From: F23-B02 sp963590435
Lineage (GTDB): Bacteria > Bacillota > Clostridia > Oscillospirales > Oscillospiraceae
Direction of reading: 5' to 3'
Assembly: GCA_963590435.1 (NCBI GenBank)
Contig: CAVAPG010000045.1
Span: 1 to 13,135 of the forward strand
Length of the DNA stretch: 13,135 nt
In this document: one piece after another, positions 7,096 through 13,135 of the stretch
Layout: the number at the start of each line of letters is the position of its first letter
Numbering within the stretch: the first letter of the stretch is position 1
The notes under the pieces: model-generated
The model's input: the letters and a program-made list of their open reading frames with translations, nothing else
Database searches by the model: none
What the model was told of the DNA's origin: nothing
Made by a program: the position numbers and the translations under genes

Positions 7096-7118
7096 AAGCC
7101 ACGGCTCTGCCGTGGCTT
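7096..7118. terminator. Hairpin after mogA, candidate bidirectional terminator
   Basis: A perfect 10-bp stem (AAGCCACGGC at 7096-7105 with GCCGTGGCTT at 7109-7118) has a 3-base TCT loop, 10 bases after the mogA stop. On the plus strand it is followed by AACTTATC, a poor U tract. On the minus strand it runs into TTTTGATG, so it might serve the gntR transcript as well. Confidence 0.55.
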
Positions 7119-7129
7119 AACTTATCAAG

Positions 7130-7166
7130 ATTCCCCTCATATTCGTTAGGCGAAAATGAGGGGAAT
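7130..7166. terminator. Second long hairpin between mogA and gntR
   Basis: An 11-bp perfect stem (ATTCCCCTCAT at 7130-7140 with ATGAGGGGAAT at 7156-7166) is extended past an A-A mismatch by TTCG/CGAA, with loop TTAGG (7146-7150). It has no U tract on either side. With the hairpin at 7096-7118 it separates two convergent genes. It may act as an mRNA 3'-end stabiliser rather than a terminator in the strict sense. Confidence 0.45.
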
Positions 7167-7231
7167 AATTGTTGCGCAAAATAAGATAAATTTTTCTTTT
7201 TTAGTTATATGAACAAATTTTACAGCAGCTT

Positions 7232-7975
7232 TTATTTTTTATAGGATTTAGATTTTCGGACTGAGGAGAACGGATCCGCTCCGCCCCCGGAGAACATGGT
7301 GAAGTTCAGACTGCTCTTGACATGGTCGGCCATGGCCTGTTTGGCAAGATCCGGAATATGCATTTTTATAGCTTCAACAACAGCAACATGGTTATATATT
7401 ACGCTGGGCGACCATGGGTTATCTTCTGAGTTGCTTATAAACTTTATCATTGAGGACTGATACATTGTCAGGTTCGGTCGAAGCATTTTATAGCACTTCT
7501 GGATATACTTATTTCCGCAGGATTCAACTATAAGGCCGTGGAATGGCATATCCGTTGCAATCATACCGTCATAATCCTTGCGAATTACGCAATCGGCAAA
7601 CTCATTTGCAAGTCTGTCAAGCTCATTGACCGTGCCGCTGTCCGCGCGTTCGGTGCACAGGGCCGCAGCTTCGCATTCAATTGCGGATCGTACATCGTAT
7701 AAATCTATCATATCACGAAGGCTTAAATCAATTACAAAAAAGCCGCTCTTATCCGGTCTGGAAACGACAAAGCCCTGCTCGCATAGATTCATGATTGCTT
7801 CGGCAACCGGCGTGCGGGATATACCGAGCGCAGACGCCAGGCTATTGACATTGAGCTTTGATCCGGGGGCAATGCTTAATGATACAATTTCATCATAAAG
7901 CATCTGCGAAACTATGTCGCGGAGTTTTGCGTTAGGGTTTGCTTCAAGATAAATTTGCAGTTGATCGCGTTTCAA
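7232..7975 (-). CDS. GntR family transcriptional regulator with FCD ligand domain
   Basis: This is a FadR-type GntR regulator of about 247 aa. An N-terminal winged helix-turn-helix (residues 18-80, with LNVNSLASALGISRTPVAEAIMNL) is followed by an all-helical FCD domain. The metal/ligand-binding residues typical of FCD are present: D142 and H146 in TDMPFH, H196 in YNHVAV and H218 in ADHVKS. Ligands of the subfamily are usually organic or sugar acids; none can be named here. Start: the in-frame TTG at 7984 sits one base after AAAGGA, too close, whereas the TTG at 7975 is nine bases from it. I therefore choose 7975, a rare TTG start. The gene is monocistronic, convergent with mogA. Two copies of ATGTGCATA flank its promoter and may be autoregulatory sites. 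Confidence 0.9.
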   Translation of the reverse strand: MKRDQLQIYLEANPNAKLRDIVSQMLYDEIVSLSIAPGSKLNVNSLASALGISRTPVAEAIMNLCEQGFVVSRPDKSGFFVIDLSLRDMIDLYDVRSAIECEAAALCTERADSGTVNELDRLANEFADCVIRKDYDGMIATDMPFHGLIVESCGNKYIQKCYKMLRPNLTMYQSSMIKFISNSEDNPWSPSVIYNHVAVVEAIKMHIPDLAKQAMADHVKSSLNFTMFSGGGADPFSSVRKSKSYKK

Positions 7976-8016
7976 TGGAGTCAATCCTTTCTTGCCTATT
8001 CAAATGCAATATTCGA

Positions 8017-8025
8017 TATGCACAT
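8017..8025 (-). promoter_or_regulatory. Candidate regulator half-site ATGTGCATA, proximal copy
   Basis: The nonamer ATGTGCATA lies here on the minus strand, in the leader of the gntR-type gene, within TTATGTGCATAT, itself an imperfect palindrome (TATG-TG-CATA). An identical copy lies on the opposite strand at 8131-8139. Operator function is inferred from position. Confidence 0.3.
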
Positions 8026-8053
8026 AAGATATTGAACTTAAAAACCATGCGTT

Positions 8054-8082
8054 ATTCTACGGCAGACATATCAAAAATGCAA
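8054..8082 (-). promoter_or_regulatory. Candidate promoter of the gntR-type gene
   Basis: On the minus strand, TTGCAT (8082-8077), 17 bases and TAGAAT (8059-8054). The -10 matches at five of six positions and the -35 at three. A weaker alternative is TTGCAC (8096-8091) with TGATAT (8073-8068). The leader would be about 70 bases and contains one ATGTGCATA copy. Confidence 0.45.
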
Positions 8083-8130
8083 TAGCCTAAGTGCAAAAAA
8101 ATAAAATTGTTTTAAAATTATCTTTTTTGA

Positions 8131-8139
8131 ATGTGCATA
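8131..8139 (+). promoter_or_regulatory. Candidate regulator half-site ATGTGCATA, distal copy
   Basis: This nonamer ATGTGCATA is on the plus strand, 105 bases from the inverted proximal copy, with the predicted gntR promoter between them. The overlapping octamer GTGCATAA (8133-8140) recurs at 448-455 before the dehydratase promoter. Confidence 0.3.
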
Positions 8140-8180
8140 ATAGAACATAAGCGGTAAAAATTGTACGCAAAACCGCAAAG

Positions 8181-8216
8181 AAACGCGCACCGACACATTT
8201 GCATCGGTGCGCGTTT
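8181..8216 (-). terminator. Terminator of nfnAB
   Basis: A perfect 13-bp stem (AAACGCGCACCGA at 8181-8193 with TCGGTGCGCGTTT at 8204-8216) has a 10-base loop, 13 bases beyond the stop of the large Nfn subunit. On the minus strand it is followed by an interrupted T-rich tail (TTTCTTTGCGGTTTT). Confidence 0.7.
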
Positions 8217-8228
8217 ATATAATTTGCT

Positions 8229-9620
8229 TTATTTTTTGCTCTTTATGTACTCATCAATGCTCTTTGCGCCGGTCTTTCCTGCGCCCATTGCGAGTATAAC
8301 GGTAGCTGCGCCGGTGACTGCATCGCCGCCTGCGAAAACACCTTCGCGTGCTGTTGCACCGCCTTCGTCAGCTTCAATACCGCCCTTACGCGTAAATGTC
8401 AGGCCCTTAGTCGTGTTGCGGATAAGCGGGTTGGGGCTTGTTCCGATTGCGATAACAACAGTGTCACAATCAAGGATCCAGTTTGAACCCTCAACGGGAA
8501 CTGGCTTGCGGCGACCTTTTTCATCAGGCTCGCCGAGTTCCTGCTTCTGGAGCTCTATGCCGGTGACATGTCCGTCTTCGCCTGCGTGTATTGCAACAGG
8601 ATTGTTGAGCAGTCTGAATTCAATGCCCTCAGCCTCTGCATGCTCAACTTCTTCCTTACGTGCGGGGAGCTCGTCTCTGCCGCGGCGATATGCAATATAA
8701 ACATGCTCAGCACCAAGACGCTTGGACACACGTGCGGCGTCCATTGCGACATTGCCTGCACCGACAACGCAAACATTATGGAAGTGCTTTATAGGCGTAT
8801 CATAGTCATCGCGGTATGCCTTCATGAGGTTTACACGTGTCAGGAGCTCATTTGCGGAGTATACGCCGAGCAGATTCTCGCCGGGAATGTGCAGGAACTG
8901 CGGCAGACCGGCGCCGGAACCGATAAACACTGCTTCAAAGCCATCCTCGAACAGCTCGTCGACTGTTTCAGACTTTCCGATGATAGCGTTGTTTATGATA
9001 TTAACGCCCATTGCCTTGAGGTTTTCAATCTCAGCTGCAACGATTTCCTTGGGCAGACGGAACTGAGGAATACCGTAAACCAGAACGCCGCCGGACTTAT
9101 GGAATGCTTCAAATATAGTAACATCATAGCCAAGCTTGCGAAGATCGCCGGCACAGGTAAGGCTTGCAGGGCCGGAGCCGACTATAGCAATACGGTGACC
9201 GTTGGACTCGGGAACCTTAACCTCATCCTTGACTTCCTTATTCATGTGGTAGTCTGCTACAAAACGCTCAAGGCGGCCGATACCGACGCTTTCGCCCTTA
9301 ATGCCGCGTACACACTTGCTCTCGCACTGTTTTTCCTGTGGGCATACACGTCCGCATACAGCAGGCAGTGAGTTTGTGGACTTTATTATCTCATATGCCG
9401 CATCAAAGTCACCTTCGGCGACCTTTGCGATAAACTCTGGGATGCGAACAGAAACAGGGCAGCCGCTGCGGCAGGGCATATTGTGGCAATTGAGGCAGCG
9501 TTTTGCCTCGTCCATAGCCATCTCCGGTGTGTAGCCGAGAGCAACCTCGTCAAAGTTGCCGGCACGGACGGCAGGGTCCTGCTCCGGCATCGGATTTTTG
9601 TCCATTCTCATATTAGCCAT
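8229..9620 (-). CDS. nfnB: NADPH-dependent ferredoxin oxidoreductase large subunit (NfnB; often annotated glutamate synthase GltA)
   Basis: This 463-aa iron-sulfur flavoprotein has two [4Fe-4S] motifs near the N-terminus (C42-x2-C45-x4-C50-x3-C54 and C89-x3-C93-x5-C99-x3-C103), an FAD-binding VGSGPAS (147-153), a second Rossmann motif VVGAGNVAMDAAR (285-297) and the NADPH-phosphate region YRRGRDELPAR (311-321). It resembles the small subunit of bacterial glutamate synthase, hence the frequent GltA label. However, it is encoded with an NfnA-type subunit and no glutamine amidotransferase large subunit is nearby. The pair is therefore better called the electron-bifurcating NADH-dependent reduced ferredoxin:NADP+ oxidoreductase, which balances ferredoxin, NADH and NADPH in the cytosol. 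The start at 9620 follows GGAGGT by seven bases and overlaps the nfnA stop by eight bases, indicating coupled translation. A sulfide dehydrogenase (SudAB) label is the main alternative. Confidence 0.92.
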   Translation of the reverse strand: MANMRMDKNPMPEQDPAVRAGNFDEVALGYTPEMAMDEAKRCLNCHNMPCRSGCPVSVRIPEFIAKVAEGDFDAAYEIIKSTNSLPAVCGRVCPQEKQCESKCVRGIKGESVGIGRLERFVADYHMNKEVKDEVKVPESNGHRIAIVGSGPASLTCAGDLRKLGYDVTIFEAFHKSGGVLVYGIPQFRLPKEIVAAEIENLKAMGVNIINNAIIGKSETVDELFEDGFEAVFIGSGAGLPQFLHIPGENLLGVYSANELLTRVNLMKAYRDDYDTPIKHFHNVCVVGAGNVAMDAARVSKRLGAEHVYIAYRRGRDELPARKEEVEHAEAEGIEFRLLNNPVAIHAGEDGHVTGIELQKQELGEPDEKGRRKPVPVEGSNWILDCDTVVIAIGTSPNPLIRNTTKGLTFTRKGGIEADEGGATAREGVFAGGDAVTGAATVILAMGAGKTGAKSIDEYIKSKK

Positions 9621-10479
9621 TACGCTTACCTCCGGTCATATTGCAGATATGCTTTGCAGCTTCATCCTGCTCTTCTTTGTAGAAAGCGGCACGCTTGATG
9701 AGAGAGTCGAAATCGACCTCGTGTGCATCAAAGTCAGGACCGTCAACACATGCGAATTTTGTTTCGCCGCCGACGATGACACGGCAGCCGCCGCACATGC
9801 CGGTTCCGTCGACCATAATCGGGTCAAGGGATATAATGGTCTTTATTCCGTAAGGACGTGTAACCTCGGCAAGAAACTTCATCATGATGTCAGGACCGAT
9901 GGCAATAACGCGATCAAACTGAGGCTTGCCTTCCTTGATGTTTGCATCAATCTCCTGCTGGAGATACTGGGTTGTAAAGCCCTTCTCGCCATATGTGCCG
10001 TCGTCGGTGCACATAATGAGCTTATCGGAAGCAGCCTTGAGCTCGTCCTTCAGGATGACGATATCAGCACTTCTGAAGCCTGCAATAAAGGTAACATCTA
10101 TACCCTTTGCGTGCATTTCCTTAGCGATAGGATATGCGATAGCACAGCCGACACCGCCGCCGACGACGCAAACTTTCTTCAGACCATCCATCTCGGTTGC
10201 TTTGCCGAGTGGGCCGACAAAGTCGGAGATATAATCACCTTCCTGCACTGTGTGCAGCATCTTGGTGGTACGGCCGGCAGCCTGCACCATAACGGTGACT
10301 GTGCCTTTTTCGCGATCGTAGCCGGCAACAGAAACAGGCGTGCGCTCTCCCTGCTCGTCAAGACGGAAGATAACGAACTGACCCGCCTGGGCGTGGCGTG
10401 CGACCAGCGGAGCTTCGATTTCGAACAGGCAAATAGTCTTTGCATCGTTCAGAAATCTCTTTTGTACGACTTTAAACAT
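9613..10479 (-). CDS. nfnA: Ferredoxin:NADP+ oxidoreductase small subunit (NfnA; FNR-like FAD/NAD protein)
   Basis: This 288-aa ferredoxin-NADP+ reductase-like protein is of the dihydroorotate dehydrogenase electron-transfer/sulfide dehydrogenase type. It has an FAD motif RTPVSVAGYD (46-55), a nucleotide-binding VVGGGVGCAIAYPIA (105-119) and a C-terminal [2Fe-2S] segment with C229, C232 and C244 in GTGMCGGCRV...FACVDGPDFD. In characterised NfnA one aspartate completes the three cysteines; D219 or D224 would be the candidate here. It would hold the bifurcating partner site that exchanges electrons with NADH. Start: an ATG at 10497 is in frame, but AGAGGT lies immediately after it and seven bases before the ATG at 10479, which is therefore the better start. 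First gene of the nfnAB operon, promoter at 10535-10563. Confidence 0.9.
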   Translation of the reverse strand: MFKVVQKRFLNDAKTICLFEIEAPLVARHAQAGQFVIFRLDEQGERTPVSVAGYDREKGTVTVMVQAAGRTTKMLHTVQEGDYISDFVGPLGKATEMDGLKKVCVVGGGVGCAIAYPIAKEMHAKGIDVTFIAGFRSADIVILKDELKAASDKLIMCTDDGTYGEKGFTTQYLQQEIDANIKEGKPQFDRVIAIGPDIMMKFLAEVTRPYGIKTIISLDPIMVDGTGMCGGCRVIVGGETKFACVDGPDFDAHEVDFDSLIKRAAFYKEEQDEAAKHICNMTGGKRNG

Positions 10480-10534
10480 CTTATTACCTCTTATCATTAT
10501 AAAATTATTGTTTAAGCCATTTGCAACATTGAAT

Positions 10535-10563
10535 ATTTTAATTCAATTGCGTATGATTGTCAA
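10535..10563 (-). promoter_or_regulatory. Promoter of nfnAB with palindrome around the -10
   Basis: On the minus strand, a consensus TTGACA (10563-10558), 17 bases and TAAAAT (10540-10535). The -10 is the exact centre of an inverted repeat ATTGAAT/ATTCAAT (10528-10534 and 10541-10547). The outer TTG and CAA have Rex-operator spacing but the inner bases do not match Rex. Confidence 0.75.
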
Positions 10564-10591
10564 CATACGAAATTTATCCGGTGTAAAGAAC

Positions 10592-10613
10592 GCTTGAGTT
10601 ATCAAGCTTTTTT
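10592..10613 (+). terminator. Plus-strand intrinsic terminator in the nfnA-galM intergenic region
   Basis: GCTTGA (10592-10597), loop GTTA and TCAAGC (10602-10607), followed by six Ts (10608-10613). The stem is short but the U tract is good. No plus-strand gene ends here. It lies upstream of the galM promoter, so it does not attenuate that promoter. It could end a short transcript from TTGAAT-17-TATGAT (10529-10557). Confidence 0.4.
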
Positions 10614-10696
10614 CATCCGCAAGATAATTAATTAACTAAAAATTGCGCAAATTTTTACTCAGTTTTCATTTTGCGGCAGTATTTATGATATTTGCA

Positions 10697-10725
10697 TTGA
10701 AGCAGCAGAAGACAGAGCGTATAAT
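10697..10725 (+). promoter_or_regulatory. Promoter of the aldose 1-epimerase gene
   Basis: TTGAAG (10697-10702), a 17-base spacer and a perfect TATAAT (10720-10725) lie 24 bases before the start codon. No operator-like repeat is evident around it. Confidence 0.7.
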
Positions 10726-10749
10726 AGAGACAGCATTGGAGGGGTCTAA

Positions 10750-11721
10750 ATGCCTGTAAGCTGCAATACATTCGGAAATTACAAACTATATACCATAAGA
10801 AATTCTGTGGGCGCTTATGTCAGCATAACGGATCTCGGTGCGACGATTCAGAGTCTTGCGGTTCCGGGCAGAAACGGCAAGCTTATTGATGTTGTCCTCG
10901 GGTATGATACACCGGGTGAATATCTTCACAACAGCGATTATTTCGGCGCTTTTGTCGGCAGATATGCAAACCGAATATCAAATGCGTCTTTTATTCTCAA
11001 CGGCAGGGAGTATAAACTTACCGCAAACGAAGGCAAAAACACGCTCCACGGCGGCAACGGGCTGAGCAAGAGGCGCTTTGACATATTATCGGCTACCGGC
11101 AATAGACTTGTGTTTTCGATTAATGACCCTGACGGTTCGGACGGATTTCCAGGGAACCTGAATATTTCCGTCGCATATGAATTCAATGACAATAATGAAC
11201 TAAGCATATATTACGAGGCAGAATCGGACGCTGACACATATCTCAGCCTCACAAATCACAGCTACTTTAACCTTGCAGGTAGAGGAAATATTCTCTCGCA
11301 CAAGCTTGAAATTAACGCGGACAAATACCTTCCCGTGGATGCTTCTCTTATTCCGACCGGGGATATTTGTCCCGTTGCCGGTACTGAATTTGACTTCCGA
11401 AGCATGAGAACTGTCGGGAGCGGATTTTATGATCACTGCTATATCTTAAGCAGCAAGGATATGTGCACGAAGCTGTACAGCGAAGAAAGCGGAATCGGAA
11501 TGACCGTGATAAGTGACATGCCGGCAGTTCAGTTCTATGCCGGAGGTGGGATAAAGTCGCAGAGCGGAAAGCGCGGCAAATCGTATGAAAAAAATTCCGC
11601 ACTGTGCCTTGAAACGCAGAACTATCCGGATGCTCCGAATAGCCCAAACTTTCCCGCTCCGCTTCTCAGGGCAGGCAAAAAATTCATTTCAAAGACAAGC
11701 TTTGTATTCTCAGTTAATTGA
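10750..11721 (+). CDS. galM: Aldose 1-epimerase (mutarotase)
   Basis: This 323-aa enzyme of the galactose mutarotase family interconverts alpha and beta anomers of aldoses in the cytosol. Family landmarks are GRYANRI (70-76), LHGG with H100, the proton-donor region TNHSYFNLAG with H170, and the catalytic glutamate E288 in ALCLETQNYPDAPN. No signal peptide is visible. GGAGGGG five bases before the ATG and its own promoter support the start. The gene stands alone: no galK, galT or sugar transporter gene is adjacent, so its in vivo sugar is unknown. No clear terminator follows; the next plus-strand hairpins are at 12357-12397 and 12436-12475. Confidence 0.95.
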   Translation: MPVSCNTFGNYKLYTIRNSVGAYVSITDLGATIQSLAVPGRNGKLIDVVLGYDTPGEYLHNSDYFGAFVGRYANRISNASFILNGREYKLTANEGKNTLHGGNGLSKRRFDILSATGNRLVFSINDPDGSDGFPGNLNISVAYEFNDNNELSIYYEAESDADTYLSLTNHSYFNLAGRGNILSHKLEINADKYLPVDASLIPTGDICPVAGTEFDFRSMRTVGSGFYDHCYILSSKDMCTKLYSEESGIGMTVISDMPAVQFYAGGGIKSQSGKRGKSYEKNSALCLETQNYPDAPNSPNFPAPLLRAGKKFISKTSFVFSVN

Positions 11722-11757
11722 AATGTGATTGAATGTTAAAATATTAAAGCATGGTGA

Positions 11758-12393
11758 GCTATTCTCTCAACACCGTTTAAGCAGCAAGCAGAGCTTGACC
11801 AGAAAACGGCACGCTTCAATGAGGTTATGGCGATCCTTAACCCGAAAGAAGAGCAGATTATAGGCGAGGACGATGATAAACAGTATCAGGCGAGACGGAA
11901 ACGCACGAGATACAGTGAAGCCGAAACACTATTCATGCAGGCAGGCAATACGCAGTTCCAGCAGCGCACATCACCGCTCACAAACCGCGAGGTATTGTCC
12001 ATTGCAGCGGACAGTCTGAAACTCAAAGGCCTCACAGATGGCGAGAGGTCAGCACTGGATATCTTCAAAAAACGCCTCGATACTCTGCGAGAGCTTGAAG
12101 ATAAGCGCATAACCGAAGGGCGCACATACAAAGAGCAACAGTTTGGCTCAAATGTTGACCGCGAGGCGGCAAAGAAAACGCTTGAGCGCATGAAGGTGCT
12201 TGACGAGCAGATAAAGAGAGCAAGTAGCAGCGTGCTTGACGTTGAGAAGAAAGAAGTCCTCAAGAGAGTGCTCGAAAGCTCGCGCAAGGTAATCGAGACG
12301 CAGGAGCGCGCACATGGCAGGGAATTGCTCAACAGCACAGTTTTTTTACAGTCTCAAAATTTAGGCCAACCGTATTATTTACGGTTGGCCTAA
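11758..12393 (+). pseudogene. Fragment resembling part of a large mobile-element protein
   Basis: The frame is open from the codon after TGA (11755-11757) to TAA at 12393. The ATG at 11827 lies inside the coding-like part and has no ribosome binding site, and sequence upstream of it (TPFKQQAELDQKTARFNEV) still reads as protein. From memory, PFKQQAELDQKTARFNE-like text followed by a helical TNREVLSIAADSLK...ERAHGREL segment occurs in the very large helicase/methylase or polyvalent proteins of integrative elements and prophages. The rest is charged and predicted coiled coil. The last residues (LQSQNLGQPYYLRLA) are read through the hairpin at 12357-12397 and are not credible protein. I take it as a piece of such a gene left after loss of the element. 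A short living gene starting at 11827 is the alternative. Confidence 0.55.
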
Positions 12394-12397
12394 ATTT
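12357..12397. terminator. 17-bp perfect hairpin, probable terminator
   Basis: A perfect 17-bp stem (left arm 12357-12373, right arm 12381-12397) has a 7-base loop ATTATTT. It ends in TAAATTT and is followed by ATTATATTC. Its core CAACCGTATT...ACGGTTG resembles the terminator at 315-344. The A and T runs at the stem bases would allow function on either strand. Confidence 0.6.
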
Positions 12398-12435
12398 ATT
12401 ATATTCGCTTTTATTTTCTGATGTCTACGCATACA

Positions 12436-12475
12436 GCCATTGCATTCTTGATTGAGCAATGGCGGTTATTTTTTT
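12436..12475 (+). terminator. Plus-strand intrinsic terminator
   Basis: GCCATTGC (12436-12443), a 12-base loop, GCAATGGC (12456-12463), then GGTTA and a run of seven Ts (12469-12475). It would stop any plus-strand transcript from galM or the element fragment before the convergent chromate transporter genes. Confidence 0.65.
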
Positions 12476-12491
12476 CAGCACTTCTGGATTT

Positions 12492-13064
12492 TTAAAACAG
12501 CAGAATTCCTATGACGGCAGACATGGCAATATATACTATGGGATGCAAATTTTTTGTTTGCTTAACACAGTTTGTAAGCAGCCAGATAACCGCGGCAAGT
12601 GCGATGCCTTTCCATGAAAACAGATCTATAATATTTCCGCTGGCTTTATATGCATCTTCATTTACAAGAGCAAGCATAACAACGGAAAAACCAGCCGCGG
12701 CGATAAGTCCTGCCGAGGCAGGACGCAAGCCGTAGAATGCATGGTCCACAAAACGATTTTCCCTGAATTTTTTCAGGCAGGACGCAATAATTAAAATAAT
12801 TATAATTGCCGGCGTTACAAGACCAAGCGTGGCAATCAATGCTCCGGGCAATCCGCCGGTGATATAGCCGACATATGTCGCGGTGTTGACACCTATAGGT
12901 CCGGGTGTAGACTCAGACACCGCTATCATATCGGCTATCTGCTGATATGTAAACCAACCGGTACGGTCGGACATGTCATAAATAAAGGGCAATGTTGCCA
13001 GACCGCCTCCGACAGCGAACAAGCCTGTCTTGAAAAACTCCCAGAAAAGGCGCAAATAAATCAT
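12492..13064 (-). CDS. Chromate transporter (CHR family), single-domain subunit
   Basis: This 190-aa, strongly hydrophobic protein has about six predicted membrane segments. CHR signatures are present: TGLFAVGGGLATLPF (13-27) near the N-terminus and SESTPGPIGVNTATYVGY (50-67). Members of this family export chromate or related anions. In many bacteria the transporter is split into two short homologous proteins, and that arrangement is seen here: this start overlaps the stop of the upstream partner by four bases (ATGA). GGAGG ten bases before the ATG supports the start. The substrate in a gut- or sediment-type anaerobe is not certain to be chromate. It is convergent with the mobile-element fragment on the other strand. 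Confidence 0.92.
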   Translation of the reverse strand: MIYLRLFWEFFKTGLFAVGGGLATLPFIYDMSDRTGWFTYQQIADMIAVSESTPGPIGVNTATYVGYITGGLPGALIATLGLVTPAIIIILIIASCLKKFRENRFVDHAFYGLRPASAGLIAAAGFSVVMLALVNEDAYKASGNIIDLFSWKGIALAAVIWLLTNCVKQTKNLHPIVYIAMSAVIGILLF

Positions 13065-13135
13065 GATTTGTGCGCCTCCAGTTCTTTAATAATTATTCCC
13101 GCAAGCGCCGCCGCAAGGACATATATTACCGGTGA
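13061..13135 (-). CDS. C-terminal end of the upstream chromate transporter partner (partial)
   Basis: Only the last 24 codons lie in the window, reading SPVIYVLAAALAGIIIKELE and a short polar tail, with the stop at 13061-13063 inside the ATGA overlap with the downstream gene. The hydrophobic stretch fits the last membrane segment of a CHR protein. Identity as the paired single-domain chromate transporter subunit is inferred mainly from this coupling, since the diagnostic N-terminal motifs are outside the window. Confidence 0.6.
   Translation of the reverse strand, partial: SPVIYVLAAALAGIIIKELEAHKS

Noticed and set aside
8568..9371. 267-codon plus-strand open frame opposite nfnB
   Set aside because: Antisense to the cysteine-rich flavoprotein gene; the cysteine-rich translation is an artefact of the opposite strand.
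9556..10515. 319-codon plus-strand open frame opposite nfnA
   Set aside because: It is the antisense shadow of a well-supported gene with cluster ligands and a ribosome binding site. The long frame follows from the codon bias of nfnA.
11733..11742. ATGTTAAAAT repeat of the Rex-like left arm downstream of galM
   Set aside because: The right arm (ATTAAAGC) does not complete a palindrome, there is no fitting -35 box, and AT-rich 10-mers recur by chance at this window size.
1..13135. CRISPR arrays, tRNA or rRNA genes, intact insertion sequences, riboswitches
   Set aside because: I found no regularly spaced direct repeats, tRNA-like cloverleaf, rRNA signature, transposase or recognisable riboswitch core when reading both strands by eye.

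Overview
The window looks like chromosomal DNA of a strictly anaerobic, fermentative Clostridia-type Firmicute. This is inferred from the gene content: a 2-hydroxyacyl-CoA dehydratase pair, an NfnAB-type ferredoxin/NAD(P)H oxidoreductase, a thioredoxin reductase without normal NADPH motifs, two single-domain chromate transporters, strong AGGAGG-like ribosome binding sites and sigma-A type promoters. No species can be named from the sequence.

Layout. 1-344: end of an unidentified plus-strand reading frame and a terminator. 345-3567: a plus-strand operon with a promoter whose -10 lies in an 18-bp palindrome resembling a Rex operator, two 2-hydroxyacyl-CoA dehydratase-family subunits (398 and 526 aa) joined by a TAATG overlap, a 56-aa single-pass membrane protein, and a terminator. 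3643-4778: minus-strand trxB-like/trxA pair, divergent from a plus-strand glnS-mogA pair (4922-7086). 7096-7166: two hairpins between convergent mogA and a GntR/FCD regulator gene (minus, 7232-7975). 8181-10479: minus-strand nfnAB pair with promoter and terminator. 10697-11721: plus-strand aldose 1-epimerase with its own promoter. 11758-12393: decayed fragment that looks like part of a very large mobile-element protein, closed by a 17-bp hairpin. 12492-13135: minus-strand chromate transporter pair, the upstream member cut by the window edge.

How the genes fit together. Much of the window concerns low-potential electrons. 2-Hydroxyacyl-CoA dehydratases are started by a ferredoxin- or flavodoxin-fed ATP-driven activator, Nfn links reduced ferredoxin to the NADH and NADPH pools, and the TrxB-like protein resembles the ferredoxin-dependent flavin thioredoxin reductases. 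The Rex-like palindrome would tie the dehydratase operon to the NADH/NAD+ ratio. This theme is inference from neighbourhood. The dehydratase substrate is not determinable here, and no activator ATPase, CoA-transferase or acyl-CoA dehydrogenase gene is present in the window.

Most worth a second look: the dehydratase operon with its tiny membrane protein and palindromic promoter, the NADPH-motif-less thioredoxin reductase, and the mobile-element remnant.
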